A model generated the notes under the pieces. The model saw nothing but the letters and a program-made list of their open reading frames with translations. It was not told where the DNA came from and made no database searches. Below, piece by piece: positions 11,082 through 24,763 of a stretch of DNA of 64,000 bases. The stretch spans positions 1 through 64,000 of the forward strand of contig BROI01000013.1 of NCBI GenBank assembly GCA_027923505.1, given 5' to 3'. A program made the position numbers and the translations under genes. Every line of letters begins with the position of its first letter. The first letter of the stretch is position 1. Source of the DNA: Mayamaea pseudoterrestris (taxonomy: Eukaryota > Bacillariophyta > Bacillariophyceae > Sellaphorales > Sellaphoraceae).

Positions 11082-13736
11082 ATGGAATTGATAACTTCTC
11101 TCGCATCGGAATGTCGCGTCGCTGCAGCGTACGATAAGGTGATGAACGCCGAGTGTGTCTACACCTTTCATTCACCCTACACGACAGACCAAGGAATTCT
11201 CGTAAACTTGAACACTTTTGTCGGAACCGTCCAGAATCTTGCTTTTGGTTCACCTTCCAGTGACAAGGGATTATTTGTTCGCATCGTCAAGAAGCGCGTC
11301 GTCAAGAAGGGAGCTGCTGATCATCCCACTAATTCATCCGCCACCACGACAGCGCCAACGAAACTAGCCATTGGAGTTGAAGGAGGATTTGCAAGTGAAG
11401 CGGAAAAGTATGATACGATTTCATCGCACTCGATTGTTGTTCTATCGAAGCGAGAAAACAATGAAATGGCTCCGGAAATCCTTGCTGAGCTCCCATACAC
11501 CGACGCTACCAAGAACAATTTTCCGACATTGGTGACGATGTCAGTTGATTCCATTGTCCACCACGCTGGAGCACTTACGCCGCAAGATGCCCAGCAATGG
11601 AAGCTTGATGAAGAGATTCCTGTTTCCAAGTATGCAGCACAGTTGCCATTTGTTGACAACGATGTGAGAATTGTTTCAAACCCAAAGCACTGGGCGTGTC
11701 AAAAATATCCTGACGCTGAACGGTCCAAAGAAAATCTTTGGCTCAATCTCAGCGATGGGTTTATTGGCGGAGGACGTAAGAATTGGGACGGATCTGGCGG
11801 AACGGGTGGCGCTCTCGACCACTACGACGAAACTGGCAAGCTGTTTCCACTTGTTGTCAAGCTCGGGACATTGACTGCTGACATTGACACGGCAGACTGC
11901 TACTCTTACGCACCCGACGAAGATGGACCGGTCAGAGTTCCTAATCTAAAAGAGCTTCTAGTGAAGCGAGGGATTCATATTGCGTCTATGCAAAAGACGG
12001 TCAAAAGTACTGCCGAATTGGAAGTCGAGCTCAATGCCAATTACGCCTTTGACGCCATTACGGAAGCTGGCGCGCAACTTGTACCTGTCTCTGGACCAGG
12101 ATTGCAGGGGTTACAGAACTTGGGAAACTCTTGCTACATGAATTCGGTCTTGCAGGTGCTTCTTTCGGGAACGGTATCGGAGCTTGCTCATCGGTACGGA
12201 ACGAAAGCACACGGCAATGTTACAAGTCATGCGTTTTTGAAAAGCGCGCCAACTTCGCCGTGGGATAATCTGCTATGCCAAACAACAAAAATAGCTTGCG
12301 CTTTAACAAGTGGAGCTTTTGCCTTGCCAGTGGACCAGGCTGAATCGGAGGATGGCGCCACCACCAACCCCAAGTATCGATTGGCCCCGCGCATGTTCAA
12401 GCATTTAATTGGCAAGGATCATGTTGACTTCTGTACGGCACAGCAACAAGATGCGGCTCAGTTTTTCCAGTATCTATTGGAGAAGTTGGATCAAGCCGAG
12501 CTGGCTGCAGCTAAACAACAGCCAGGCACTTTTTCAGCCGCCAGCAATATTATCAATGTGACCTCGCGACTTTTTACTTTTGCCACACGTACCCGCCTCG
12601 TTTGCATGGCCGACCAGAAAATTAAGTACAATGAAAATGCGCTGGAGAATGTTTGGGGTCTGCGTATACCCATGGAAAAAGCTGTATTCATGGAGGAGGA
12701 GAAGAAAGCGGCTGATATTGCCTCGCCAGAGCACAAGCGACTTAAATCGGAGGATTCCGAGCTGAAGCAAGTTCCGACGATAACCTTTGCTGCTTGTCTT
12801 GAGGAATGGGCTAGTGAAAGTACAATTGATGACTTGAAATGGGCTCATTTGCAGAGTGCGAATTATCCGGCGACGCAGCGCACCCGTTTTGCAAACTTTC
12901 CTCGTTATCTGGTCGTTCAGATGCATCGTTACGAAATGGGGCCGGATTGGACGCCAGTCAAGTTGGAAGTTAAGCTCGACATTCCTCAGGAACTCGACTT
13001 GAGTCAATATAGATGCAGCGGCCCGCAGGATGGCGAAAAGTTAGTTCCGGAAGATGCTTCTGTCACGGCGCCAGCATCAGCATTTGGACCAACCATTGAC
13101 GAAAGCGCCCTGTCGCAGCTGATGGACATGGGTTTTTCCATGAATAGCTGCCGTCGTGCTTTGATTGCTGTTGGTGGAAATAACTCTGAAGCTGCCATGA
13201 ATTGGATCTTTGAGCACAATACAGATCCGGATTTTAACGACCCACTGCCTCAGGTTGGTGGGCCGACTGGTGAATTAGCATTGTCGCACGATAGTGTCGT
13301 CGATGAAGGTTCTGTCCAGACACTTGTTGAAAATCTTGGCTGTTTCCCTGCAGATCACGTTCGTGCTGCCCTCAAAGCGACAAATGGCTCCATGGAGCAA
13401 GCTGCCGACTGGTTGTTTTCGCATATGGACGATATTGACAGCGCCATATCTGCGTTGCAGATAAGGGAAGCTGCTTCTGACGGGACACACACTTCAAGTG
13501 CTCCTTCCATGACGCTGGAGGATGGGGACGGCAAGTACAGCATGATTGGAATGATATCGCACATTGGAAAGAACACAGGGTCGGGGCACTATGTGGCGCA
13601 CTTGAAGCGTGGCGACGATTGGGTTATTTTCAATGATGAGAAGGTGGCACTTTCGTCGAAACCCCCGACCGAGCATGCGTACATGTATTTGTACAAGCGT
13701 AGCGATGCGATGAATTCCCCAAATTTAGACTATTGA
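11082..13736 (+). CDS. USP5/USP13-type ubiquitin hydrolase with degenerate zinc finger
   Basis: The intronless 884-aa product has the USP5/13 layout. The N-terminal variant zinc-finger region is followed by a zf-UBP-like domain (ENLWLNLSDGFIGGGRKNWDG, about residues 210-250). The catalytic Cys box NLGNSCYMNSVLQ is near 347. Two UBA domains sit within the catalytic fold (LMDMGFSMNSCRRAL and VENLGCFPADHVRAAL). The His box NTGSGHYVAHLKR is near 830. USP5 cleaves unanchored polyubiquitin and recycles ubiquitin in cytosol and nucleus. In the zf-UBP region only one of the usual zinc ligands is visible: the CxxC second Cys, the Cys of the SILCGRR motif (here FIGGGRK) and the following His are absent. 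Free-chain recognition through this finger may therefore be lost, as in USP13. Confidence 0.92.
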   Translation: MELITSLASECRVAAAYDKVMNAECVYTFHSPYTTDQGILVNLNTFVGTVQNLAFGSPSSDKGLFVRIVKKRVVKKGAADHPTNSSATTTAPTKLAIGVEGGFASEAEKYDTISSHSIVVLSKRENNEMAPEILAELPYTDATKNNFPTLVTMSVDSIVHHAGALTPQDAQQWKLDEEIPVSKYAAQLPFVDNDVRIVSNPKHWACQKYPDAERSKENLWLNLSDGFIGGGRKNWDGSGGTGGALDHYDETGKLFPLVVKLGTLTADIDTADCYSYAPDEDGPVRVPNLKELLVKRGIHIASMQKTVKSTAELEVELNANYAFDAITEAGAQLVPVSGPGLQGLQNLGNSCYMNSVLQVLLSGTVSELAHRYGTKAHGNVTSHAFLKSAPTSPWDNLLCQTTKIACALTSGAFALPVDQAESEDGATTNPKYRLAPRMFKHLIGKDHVDFCTAQQQDAAQFFQYLLEKLDQAELAAAKQQPGTFSAASNIINVTSRLFTFATRTRLVCMADQKIKYNENALENVWGLRIPMEKAVFMEEEKKAADIASPEHKRLKSEDSELKQVPTITFAACLEEWASESTIDDLKWAHLQSANYPATQRTRFANFPRYLVVQMHRYEMGPDWTPVKLEVKLDIPQELDLSQYRCSGPQDGEKLVPEDASVTAPASAFGPTIDESALSQLMDMGFSMNSCRRALIAVGGNNSEAAMNWIFEHNTDPDFNDPLPQVGGPTGELALSHDSVVDEGSVQTLVENLGCFPADHVRAALKATNGSMEQAADWLFSHMDDIDSAISALQIREAASDGTHTSSAPSMTLEDGDGKYSMIGMISHIGKNTGSGHYVAHLKRGDDWVIFNDEKVALSSKPPTEHAYMYLYKRSDAMNSPNLDY

Positions 13737-13782
13737 ATCAGCTGACACAAGGTCTTTAACTCAACATATAAATTGCAAACAT

Positions 13783-14855
13783 TTAATCAGATGCTATCGA
13801 AGTAGGAGCAAATCGCGAGGCCTTTGGCCCCGTGTACCCTTGGTGTATGAGCTTGTCTCCAAAGTGGTTCCATGGCACCGTGTTTGTTCCCATGTTAGTC
13901 AAGTGCGCCGTGTAACCATTCATGCTATTTGCAGTGTCATGAGCGTCAATTGTCCACGAAGTGTCATGTGCACGTCGTGTTAGCTTGTAGACACTGCATG
14001 GTGCCGCCGGAGTAACATCCGCTAGACTCATATTAGTGGCGGCCCGAACCAAGCTAATGCAGGCGGCCGCATGCGATACCATGACAATTACCTTTCGTCT
14101 CTGCGGCGTCACTGGATAATTCCCGTTTAAAAGCTGAATAGCTCGATCACATCGATCATGGAAAACAATACGAGGTTCCGGAATGTTTGGAACAAATAGA
14201 CTCTCGTGAGTGATGTCGAGTCGAGGAAAGTAGTGACTTCGCTCGGCGATAGGCGGGAGTGAGGCATGCCATGCACCATTCTTGCCGTCCCACTCGAAAA
14301 TGGATGATTCCGGTAGGATCTTGATATTGGCAGCACCTGGTACCTTTTGCAACTGACTAATGGCCTCGTTCGACGTTTGCAGCGTTCGTAGGAAGGGACT
14401 GGACAACCATGTAACATCGTCACCGGTAACGCCGTCGTTGGAGAAAAGTTGATCCAGAAAAATGCCCGTCTCTCGCGCTTGTGCATGACCAAGGTCGCTG
14501 AGTGGTGGATCTCCTGGTCGGTCTGTCGTCTCGGTCCACTTGGATAAGTAAGTGTGTGAGCGACAACATCATGAAAAGATTCTTCAATCGAATCTACAAC
14601 CTTCCAAACGCAGGCGAGGCATTATGATGGATTGCATGCCGCCTTGCATTGCTCACTCGTTGCAAGTATCATTTCTCTATTACTTACCTTTGGATTTTCA
14701 TAATCCCATCGATCTCCGTGTCGAACAATGTACAGCATCTGAACTCCCATGTCGGAGCACTCGTTGTTGAATGTAAGGGTCGTCGCAGCGTCGGTGTCAG
14801 CAGTCAATATCGGCGACATTGAATTCTTTGTCGTACTTGTATGTAAATCTGACAA
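13783..14855 (-). CDS. Histidine phosphatase (phosphoglycerate-mutase-like) family protein
   Basis: Two exons, complement(13783..14538, 14688..14855), flank a 149-bp intron (GTAAGTA...CAAG) and give 307 aa. The catalytic histidine motif IVRHGDRWDYENP is at residues 42-54, followed by PLSDLGHAQARETGIFL. WLSSPFLRTLQT and VMVSHAAACISLVRAA complete the RHG-phosphatase pattern, the second carrying the second catalytic His. The order matches UBASH3/TFC-type and other 2H-phosphatase relatives, which remove phosphate from proteins or small metabolites. The substrate cannot be told. It is convergent with the USP gene 47 bp away and divergent from the CIR1-like gene, with minisatellite array B between. 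Confidence 0.85.
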
Positions 14856-14978
14856 CTAGAACACAACTACTGTGGTCTATCCTGAGCCTGCAATATCACC
14901 AAGATCAGAGTTTCGGTGACGAAGATTATGGTGGACGATGCAAGGAAAACGCACTTGGGAGTCGCGTATCGCGGCTTT

Positions 14979-15212
14979 ATGACGTCCGTTTTCATTGGCA
15001 CTCGTTTCATACTATTGCCTTATGACGTAGTTTTCACTGGCACTCGTTTCGTATTATTGCCTTTTGACGTAGTTTTCACTGGCACCCGTTTCGTATTATT
15101 GCCTTATGACGTAGTTTTCACTGGCAGTCGTTTCATACTATTGCCTTATGACGTCATTGACACTGGCACTCGTTTCGTACTATTGCCTTGTGACGTAGTT
15201 TCACTGGTGCCT
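14979..15212 (+). repeat. 42-bp minisatellite, array B
   Basis: Five to six units of the same 42-bp repeat stand between divergent genes at 14855 and 15327. Each unit has CACTGGCACTCGTTTCGTA, then TTGCCTTATGACGTAG. Six TGACG cores are present here and one is the full TGACGTCA. Spacing is close to 42 bp, a multiple of three. The units lack stops in one frame, so the array mimics a short repetitive protein. Confidence 0.92.
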
Positions 15213-15326
15213 TGACCAAAGCAAAAATGAAAGTTCTGCAACCGTTCGCGCCACGCACACTGCTCGCAACAAGAAGAAGTCGCCACTGTGCTGATCGCTG
15301 TGGAATTTGTGCTCTTACTCCCAACA

Positions 15327-16367
15327 ATGGTTGCAGGTCTTAAATTTCTCTCGAAAAAAGGTTTCAATCCACAAAACAATTCGAATCGCCAAAAAGTTTG
15401 GGAACGCGAGCAACAGGCCGAGCAAGACGCCAAGAGAATTCGCGATCGAATCGCACAACTCAAACGCGAGCGAGATGACGAGGAACTTGCCATTGCTCGG
15501 GGCGACTCGGTAAAAGTTAATTTCATGTATCAACTTCCACCTGGTCTGGATGCGGCAAGTGCAAACAAGAGTGATGGAGACGATGAGGAGGGGTCGAAAA
15601 CGAATGGCGATGCATCGGGTGCAGCTGCCGCTGACTTTGCTGTTCACCGCCAAGCAGGCGACGATGACGCAGCAGCTGCCTTTCGAGCATTGCTGGCGGG
15701 CCAATCGACTTCAGAAAAAGATACTTTACTGCAAACGAAGCAAGAGGAACTCGAAGATGGTTTCAATTTTGCGCTTCGTGGATCAGGCGCCGGTGCAGTC
15801 ACTCACGAACGCGATAGTCGCAAACGGGATGCACAAAAGCTTACGGCTTTGGAAAAGGCGGCTGGACGAGCGAGCAGTAAACTTAATCATGGTCTATCGT
15901 TGAAATCGCAGATTGAGCGATTCCCTTCTCTGGCGAATGCTCCTCGGGCCCAGGGTATTTCGAGCGAACATGTTGGAGTCAACTTTAAACCAATGGGTGC
16001 GCAGATTCGGAACGTCAAATGTTTGGCGTGCGGAGTTTGGGGACACGCGAGAGGCGAACGAGAGTGCAAGATTACTGGTTGGAATCCATTCGAAATAGCA
16101 TCGAATGTTACACGGCATTATAATGTTACAGGAGCCTCTGAACAGGCCGGCCAGACGCGGCGAAACAAGCGAACTGATGACGGCATTAACGACCTCCCGG
16201 TACAGCATGTACAAACACACAAACGAAAGTCATCAAGCGAGCTACGGCATGATAGCGACAGCTCAGATGGTGAGGACGGAACGAACAGGAAGCGAAAACA
16301 CAAACGAAAGAAGTACAAAAAGTGCCACCGCGACGAAAATCGCAAACGACAGAGACAGTCCAAGTAA
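15327..16367 (+). CDS. CIR1-like (CBF1-interacting corepressor N-domain) protein
   Basis: Start 15327 (MVAGLKFLSKKGFNP) is chosen because the conserved CIR N-terminal domain begins there; an ATG at 15288 adds 13 hydrophobic residues. The 346-aa product has the Cir_N domain (FNPQNNSNRQKVWEREQQAE, about 12-60) and a charged coiled coil. A single CCHC-like knuckle VKCLACGVWGHARGERECK lies near 230. The tail is Lys/Arg-rich. Animal CIR1 links RBPJ to corepressors and co-purifies with the spliceosome. With no Notch pathway expected in algae, a splicing or RNA role is the better inference. Confidence 0.8.
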   Translation: MVAGLKFLSKKGFNPQNNSNRQKVWEREQQAEQDAKRIRDRIAQLKRERDDEELAIARGDSVKVNFMYQLPPGLDAASANKSDGDDEEGSKTNGDASGAAAADFAVHRQAGDDDAAAAFRALLAGQSTSEKDTLLQTKQEELEDGFNFALRGSGAGAVTHERDSRKRDAQKLTALEKAAGRASSKLNHGLSLKSQIERFPSLANAPRAQGISSEHVGVNFKPMGAQIRNVKCLACGVWGHARGERECKITGWNPFEIASNVTRHYNVTGASEQAGQTRRNKRTDDGINDLPVQHVQTHKRKSSSELRHDSDSSDGEDGTNRKRKHKRKKYKKCHRDENRKRQRQSK

Positions 16368-16451
16368 TTTGCTGCCTCTGTTGCTACAGGATTAGCTAAA
16401 ATATATTTAAAACTTGCCATTTTTATCATATTTAATAATTTACTACCAGTA

Positions 16452-19873
<3,422 letters not shown>

Positions 19874-20615
19874 ACATCTTGGCAAGCCTGTTGATTTGAG
19901 TGTTGGCAGTGGTGTGGGTTGTCTGTTGCGACGGAAGGGTCACACACCTTCCTATCGTACACACAGAAGTGACACGAATGAGTGGTACGCTTGGGAGCGC
20001 AGTGGAGCTTAACACAAATAAAACAGTGCTATTATTTATACTTTGCGCTGTATGTTTTTGCTTGCAGCTAGCACGTCGTCCAACTGGACACCATGCGACG
20101 ATTTTTGCCTTTCATTTGACCAAAAACGTACGTGAGGGAAGTCGGTAGTTCTCTAATCGTACCCTTTTCCTCATTTTTTGCAAAAGCACCCAACAATCTC
20201 ATATCATCGCAATGCTCATGGCGTGTCAAAACGAGAAGTTTACGTGCACTTGTGTACACACATTGTATTGTAACTCTCGCGACTGCCATAAACATATAGT
20301 GTGGAAACGAAGACATTGTCTGCCGCGCCATATTTCTCATCCCAAACATCGTAGCATCCACCGTGAGTCCTCTTATAACTCTTCAACGATCCATACCCTC
20401 TTCTCGAAAACAATATGCAACATGCATCCACTAGTCAAAAAATCAACTAACTGTAAGTGTCGAACTTGCCGGCATCGCCATATGTCATTGCATACAGACA
20501 GCCATCTCAGTAAGGTGCCAACCAATCGGCCGCGTTCAAAGACACCCATCTCAATTTCTCAAGCCCATGACTCAGAAGAATCTTGCGACGAGCATCACTT
20601 AATTTTGAAGTTAGT
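19874..20615. other. Intergenic region downstream of H3
   Basis: About 740 bp in which I find no gene. Short open frames on the plus strand show no recognisable motif and no fitting splice signals. Confidence 0.5.
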
Positions 20616-21296
20616 CTATTCTTGAAGATCGCCTGGCCCGTCACGAAAGCCCATCAAGCCCAAGATGATACCCAGCGCGCTCATGAGGCCGATCACCGAA
20701 AAAATCATCCCGCATTCTGGAGCCAACTGTCCGATCAAAGCTGCGGAAATGCCATCTTGGCGGCGAATTAGACGCAACGTCCACGATTGTCGCGTTGCCT
20801 TGTTGATCCTTTGGAACCGAGTACGGCCGCAACTCAAATAGCATGACAACCGTGGCATATTTTATAACTTTGAAGCTACGGATCGCCACTTTGATGGCCA
20901 AGTGAACGCAACATTCTTGTCATATCTCGCCGCCTTGTTGTTGCTGCTCCACTACGGGCATAAGATCGGCCAGCTCGGCATCCTTGGCGACTCGCAACAT
21001 GCGAACTTTCATGAGTTGACGAAACGGAAGTTCTTGTCTACACCTTCTATCTCGACGGGTGGAGCTTGCCCCGCTTCCCAATAAAATACAGCGTAGCAGT
21101 ACTGCCAAAAGCTTGCCAAAACTATCAAATCATCATCAGGTTCGTCCCGAGCTTTCAAACGACGATCCTCCTCGGACACGTCAAGCAGGCACGTCACGCC
21201 ATTCACCTTGTTTTTTTGTAAAACGGAAGAATGGAAAGTTGAGGTGCTGTGAGTCTGATTGGTATCGTGGTTCGTGATAAGCACAAGAAGATCCAT
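20616..21296 (-). pseudogene. Degenerate coding remnant, possible membrane protein
   Basis: On the minus strand, three protein-like pieces lie in order but in different frames. The first runs from 21296 with DVSEEDRRLKARDEPDDDL. The second begins near 21029 with FRQLMKVRMLRVAKDAELAD. The last ends at 20616 with a hydrophobic stretch (MIFSVIGLMSALGIILGLMG) and a stop. Gln runs and hydrophobicity look protein-like, but no intron signals join the pieces. I read it as a decayed gene or one with sequence errors. No family recognised. Confidence 0.3.
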
Positions 21297-22017
21297 GGCT
21301 GCTCTGTAAGGCGGTCATTCGTCGTTAATGTTTTATGGCATGCTCATGCACAGACTCATCGTCTTCTTTTTCTCTCCTCATTGCCACTGTCCTTTGACGA
21401 AACGATAATTCGAGTGTCAATTTGGCAAAAAACTCTTTATAGATGTCATATTGAAGTTTCCAATCGTAAAATCGTGCCCCATAGAACAACGGACGGCACT
21501 CGTTCCTCGCTCCATCTCCCATCTTTTAAAACTCATTTTCGCAGTATCGATACAAGAACTGTCTAATATTGAAGTTTACTTTTCGTCTGGCGCATCTTGC
21601 TACTTTCCTGCATCTGACTGGAATCAAACTTGGCAGCAGAACGCAGAAGGAATTGTCGCTTGTCGCACCAAGAAATGATTGGCGTTCGCTGATATAAACG
21701 ATTCCCTCGGGTTCGACGACAACATGCGTCGTGCAACTTCACAGCTAGTGTAAGCTACATCAATGTTAAAGTCTTGACGTTGAATGTGAATGATTGATAA
21801 TCAATATATATTATTTGGTGACTGACCGAGGCCGAGGGCAGGTGCAAAAGGTGCAAGGCGAAAATGTTTCGGCGATAAGTGTGACTGTCGTAGCGTTATC
21901 AGCTACAATCGTGGTCATCCGTTTTTCCTAGTCCTACCGGTAGCGGTACTCAAAGCGTGACATGGGTTCGGTATTCGCGCCGCTGCGCCACTTCCCTGGC
22001 TCCACTCTCAAGCCATC
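21297..22017. other. Intergenic region upstream of OMA1-like gene
   Basis: About 720 bp with no supportable gene. It contains the palindrome TACCGGTA at 21935-21942, an 8-mer that recurs in several intergenic regions of the window. Confidence 0.5.
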
Positions 22018-23310
22018 ATGATGTACTTGTACAACATGTACTCGCATCAGATCAGCCTCCTACGGACGAGTTTAGTTTTTAATAGCTACGGAAGACCTAC
22101 TCGAATTTCAAACTGCTTTACAAATGTGGTTGTGCGTCGCAAAATCATGTCCGAACCGCCATCGAGTTCGACGACTCGACGAAACAAATTTCTCGCGGCC
22201 CCTCGTCAATTTCAGCGACATGAGAACCACCGTAGAATTCCTCCATATATACTCTTTACTGCTGGAGGAACGCTGCTTGTCATTGGAGGTACATACTACG
22301 CCTTTCTCGATCGAGTTCCCTTGACAAATCGGCAGCGCTGGATTGCAACGACCACGACTATGGAGCAGGAGCTTGGCGACTCTGAATACCAACAGCTGCT
22401 CCAACAGTTTCGAGGGGCAATTCTTCCGCCGCAACATCGAGCCACTCGGACTGTTCAGCGGGTTGGAAATCGAATTGTAGCGGCGGCGCAGGAATTCATG
22501 ACAGATTATCATGCGTCAACCAACACAGCAAGCCGAGATTTGACGCTTTTGGCGAGGCCATATACTTTTACAGTTGTCCAGTCGGACATGGCGAATGCCT
22601 TTTGCTTGCCTGGAAATCACGTATTTGTCATGACGGGCTTGTTTCAGTATGCGAGGACCGAAGACGAGCTCGCTGCTGTCTTGGGTCATGAAAGTACGTT
22701 CTAATACCTGTACCTGTACAATGCAGTACAATGTACAATACAACATCCAGTCGAATGGTTGCTGTCCTCTTGCACGCTTGCAGACTCACCTTTGATTCTC
22801 TTCTTTTCTTTATTCTCGTTTGCAGTCGCTCACAACCTTGCGCGCCATGCCGGCGAGAAAATGAGTGGTGGTTTGGTGGTGAACCTTTTGGCGCGGTCGA
22901 CACTTCTCCTCGATCCATCCGGTTTATTGGCCATGATGATACTCCCAGCCGCTAGTATTTTCCGGGAACTCCCTCATTCCCGCATTCAAGAGCTGGAAGC
23001 TGACGAAATTGGTGTACATTTGGCCGCCTTGGCGTGCTACGATCCACGCGCCAGCAAGCGAGTCTTTCAACGAATGAAGGATGGACTCGACGGCAAAGCC
23101 CCGCCCGAGTTCCTTTCAACTCATCCTTCGCACACGTCTCGCCTAGCCAAGTTTGACATGTACATGCCGGAGGTCATGCAGACGTTTGAAAGCAACGAAC
23201 GATGTGCCGTCATTCGACAGCAAATGGAGAGAGCGCGGCTAGCTGCTGCGCGAGATGCCTTGCTTCGGGAGCGACAGGCTGCGCAAGGAGCAGTATGGCA
23301 CGACCTTTAG
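22018..23310 (+). CDS. OMA1: OMA1-like mitochondrial M48 metallopeptidase
   Basis: Two exons, join(22018..22693, 22826..23310), with the 132-bp intron splitting the zinc motif; the splice restores HEIAHNLARH. The 386-aa product has a basic Ser/Arg-rich N-terminus fit for mitochondrial import, one membrane segment (about 76-100, YILFTAGGTLLVIGGTYYAF), then the M48 domain: NAFCLPGNHVFVMTGLF, HEIAH and the third-ligand motif ELEADEIGVHLAA. OMA1 is a stress-activated inner-membrane protease. The order and spacing of motifs support the family firmly; the exact compartment is inferred. The paired ATG at 22018/22021 leaves the start slightly open. Confidence 0.9.
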
Positions 23311-23498
23311 CCATGGTATCATACAATGGCTTTGTATACATACGAATGAATAGTAGTGATGCATGTTAGATGCCAGCCATGGTACTTGCATCGATGATGA
23401 ATATTTCGCAGATTAACAGTACCCAATTCAAGCGTTGGCACACTCGTGGTAAAAAGTCTTTACTATTACACACCTGTTACTAATAACAGTCGCCATAC

Positions 23499-23948
23499 TT
23501 AACGTCGGTGGTTGCCAATTGCACGCTTCTTGGCTCGTCTGGCTTGACGCGACACGGCTCTTTTCCCACGGTTTGCTGCCTTTGGTCGACGAGCGTTTCT
23601 GTTCATGGCTTGCAAAGGTGAAGATGCCGGTACGTCGCTTGAAGTTAAGAATTCCTTCTTGTTCTGCTTGACTGCTGCTTCTTCCAAATCCACCCATCCA
23701 ACGACAATTGGTGCATTTGGATGACGGTAAAATTGAGTTGAAAATGACAAGAGCGAATCAGGTGGTGGCTCTCGCATCACCTTTCGAGATGTTTGGTCAG
23801 TGAAAAAGCTTGAAGTGGCAATGGTACGGCCAGACATTGCCCTCGTCACAAGAGTCATCAAGGAGTACCGGCAGCAGGTGGTCGGCACCTTCGGTTGCAT
23901 CGTTGGATAGCCACGAGCGGCCATTCTAGTAAAAACAGACGATATCAT
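23499..23948 (-). CDS. Small basic protein, possibly mitochondrial
   Basis: This 149-aa protein has an N-terminus rich in Arg, Ser and Thr and free of acids for about 55 residues, as in mitochondrial presequences. The C-terminal third is very basic (RNARRPKAANRGKRAVSRQ, then RRAKKRAIGNHRR), like RNA-binding tails of organelle ribosomal proteins. The middle holds FYRHPNAPIVVGWVDLEEA. I do not recognise a named family. It is convergent with the OMA1-like gene, 188 bp away. Confidence 0.55.
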   Translation of the reverse strand: MISSVFTRMAARGYPTMQPKVPTTCCRYSLMTLVTRAMSGRTIATSSFFTDQTSRKVMREPPPDSLLSFSTQFYRHPNAPIVVGWVDLEEAAVKQNKKEFLTSSDVPASSPLQAMNRNARRPKAANRGKRAVSRQARRAKKRAIGNHRR

Positions 23949-24763
23949 GTCACTTTTCTAATCGGTAAAAGCTCTAGGAAGTGGAATCAAGTTTTAGACG
24001 ATGGTAACAAGTAGTACTCGTACGGTAGGTTTGGCCCGTTCGACATGATTCTTCTTCGGTTTCATGGTGCCAGGTTTGTCGCAGCGGTTGATTTTCTATC
24101 CTCATCCATAACTACTCTCATAACAAGCTACCGTAGCTATCTTTAAAGCTTTCAGTTCGCCAGGCAATATACTTGCCATGGGGTGAACTCTTACGCTCTT
24201 TAGTTACTGCATACTAGTATGAACGAGTTCCTGCCAAGCTGTTAGTGTCACCCAGTCCCTCCTCATTCGAAAACGGTGCCCTACTTCTGCATTATTGCTT
24301 AGCGAAAGCCGGTATGCAGATGGTATGACATGTTGTACGTAACATACATAGTTGTACCACAAGTAACTACTACAGTACCGTAGGAGATCAAGTCGCTGAA
24401 AGAATAAAGTTCATCGCCGGATCATCGCAGTGATGAGTCAGTGACAGCTGTACTGAAGGCTATAGCGCCACGTTTCCAATGGCCTCATTTCTCTATGTAA
24501 GCGCTCGGAATGCTTCTGCGGTTGCAGTAAATAGCATGACAGGCCAGTGACGAACGCAGATTGATGGTGACTCGCCAACTGAGGGCACACCGGGCAATGA
24601 CGTGTTCGAAAGGGCAAGAGCCTTGGCCTCACGATGTGGCAATAGAAACACAATCGCTTACGAATGGATTGCCGCCGAGGCACAGCGCGCTGCAAGCAAC
24701 AGAATTGAGACACAATTTTCGAAAGCGCCATCTTTCTTCTTCAAACACGCAACTAAATCTACC
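23949..24763. other. Intergenic region
   Basis: About 815 bp without a supportable gene. Short frames on both strands lack family motifs. It must include the promoter of the gene at 24764. Confidence 0.5.

Noticed and set aside
14916-15215. Open frame with 14-residue repeats (FTGTRFVLLPYDV) on the plus strand
   Set aside because: It results from the 42-bp minisatellite being a multiple of three. The same repeat forms frames in arrays A and C without shared flanks.
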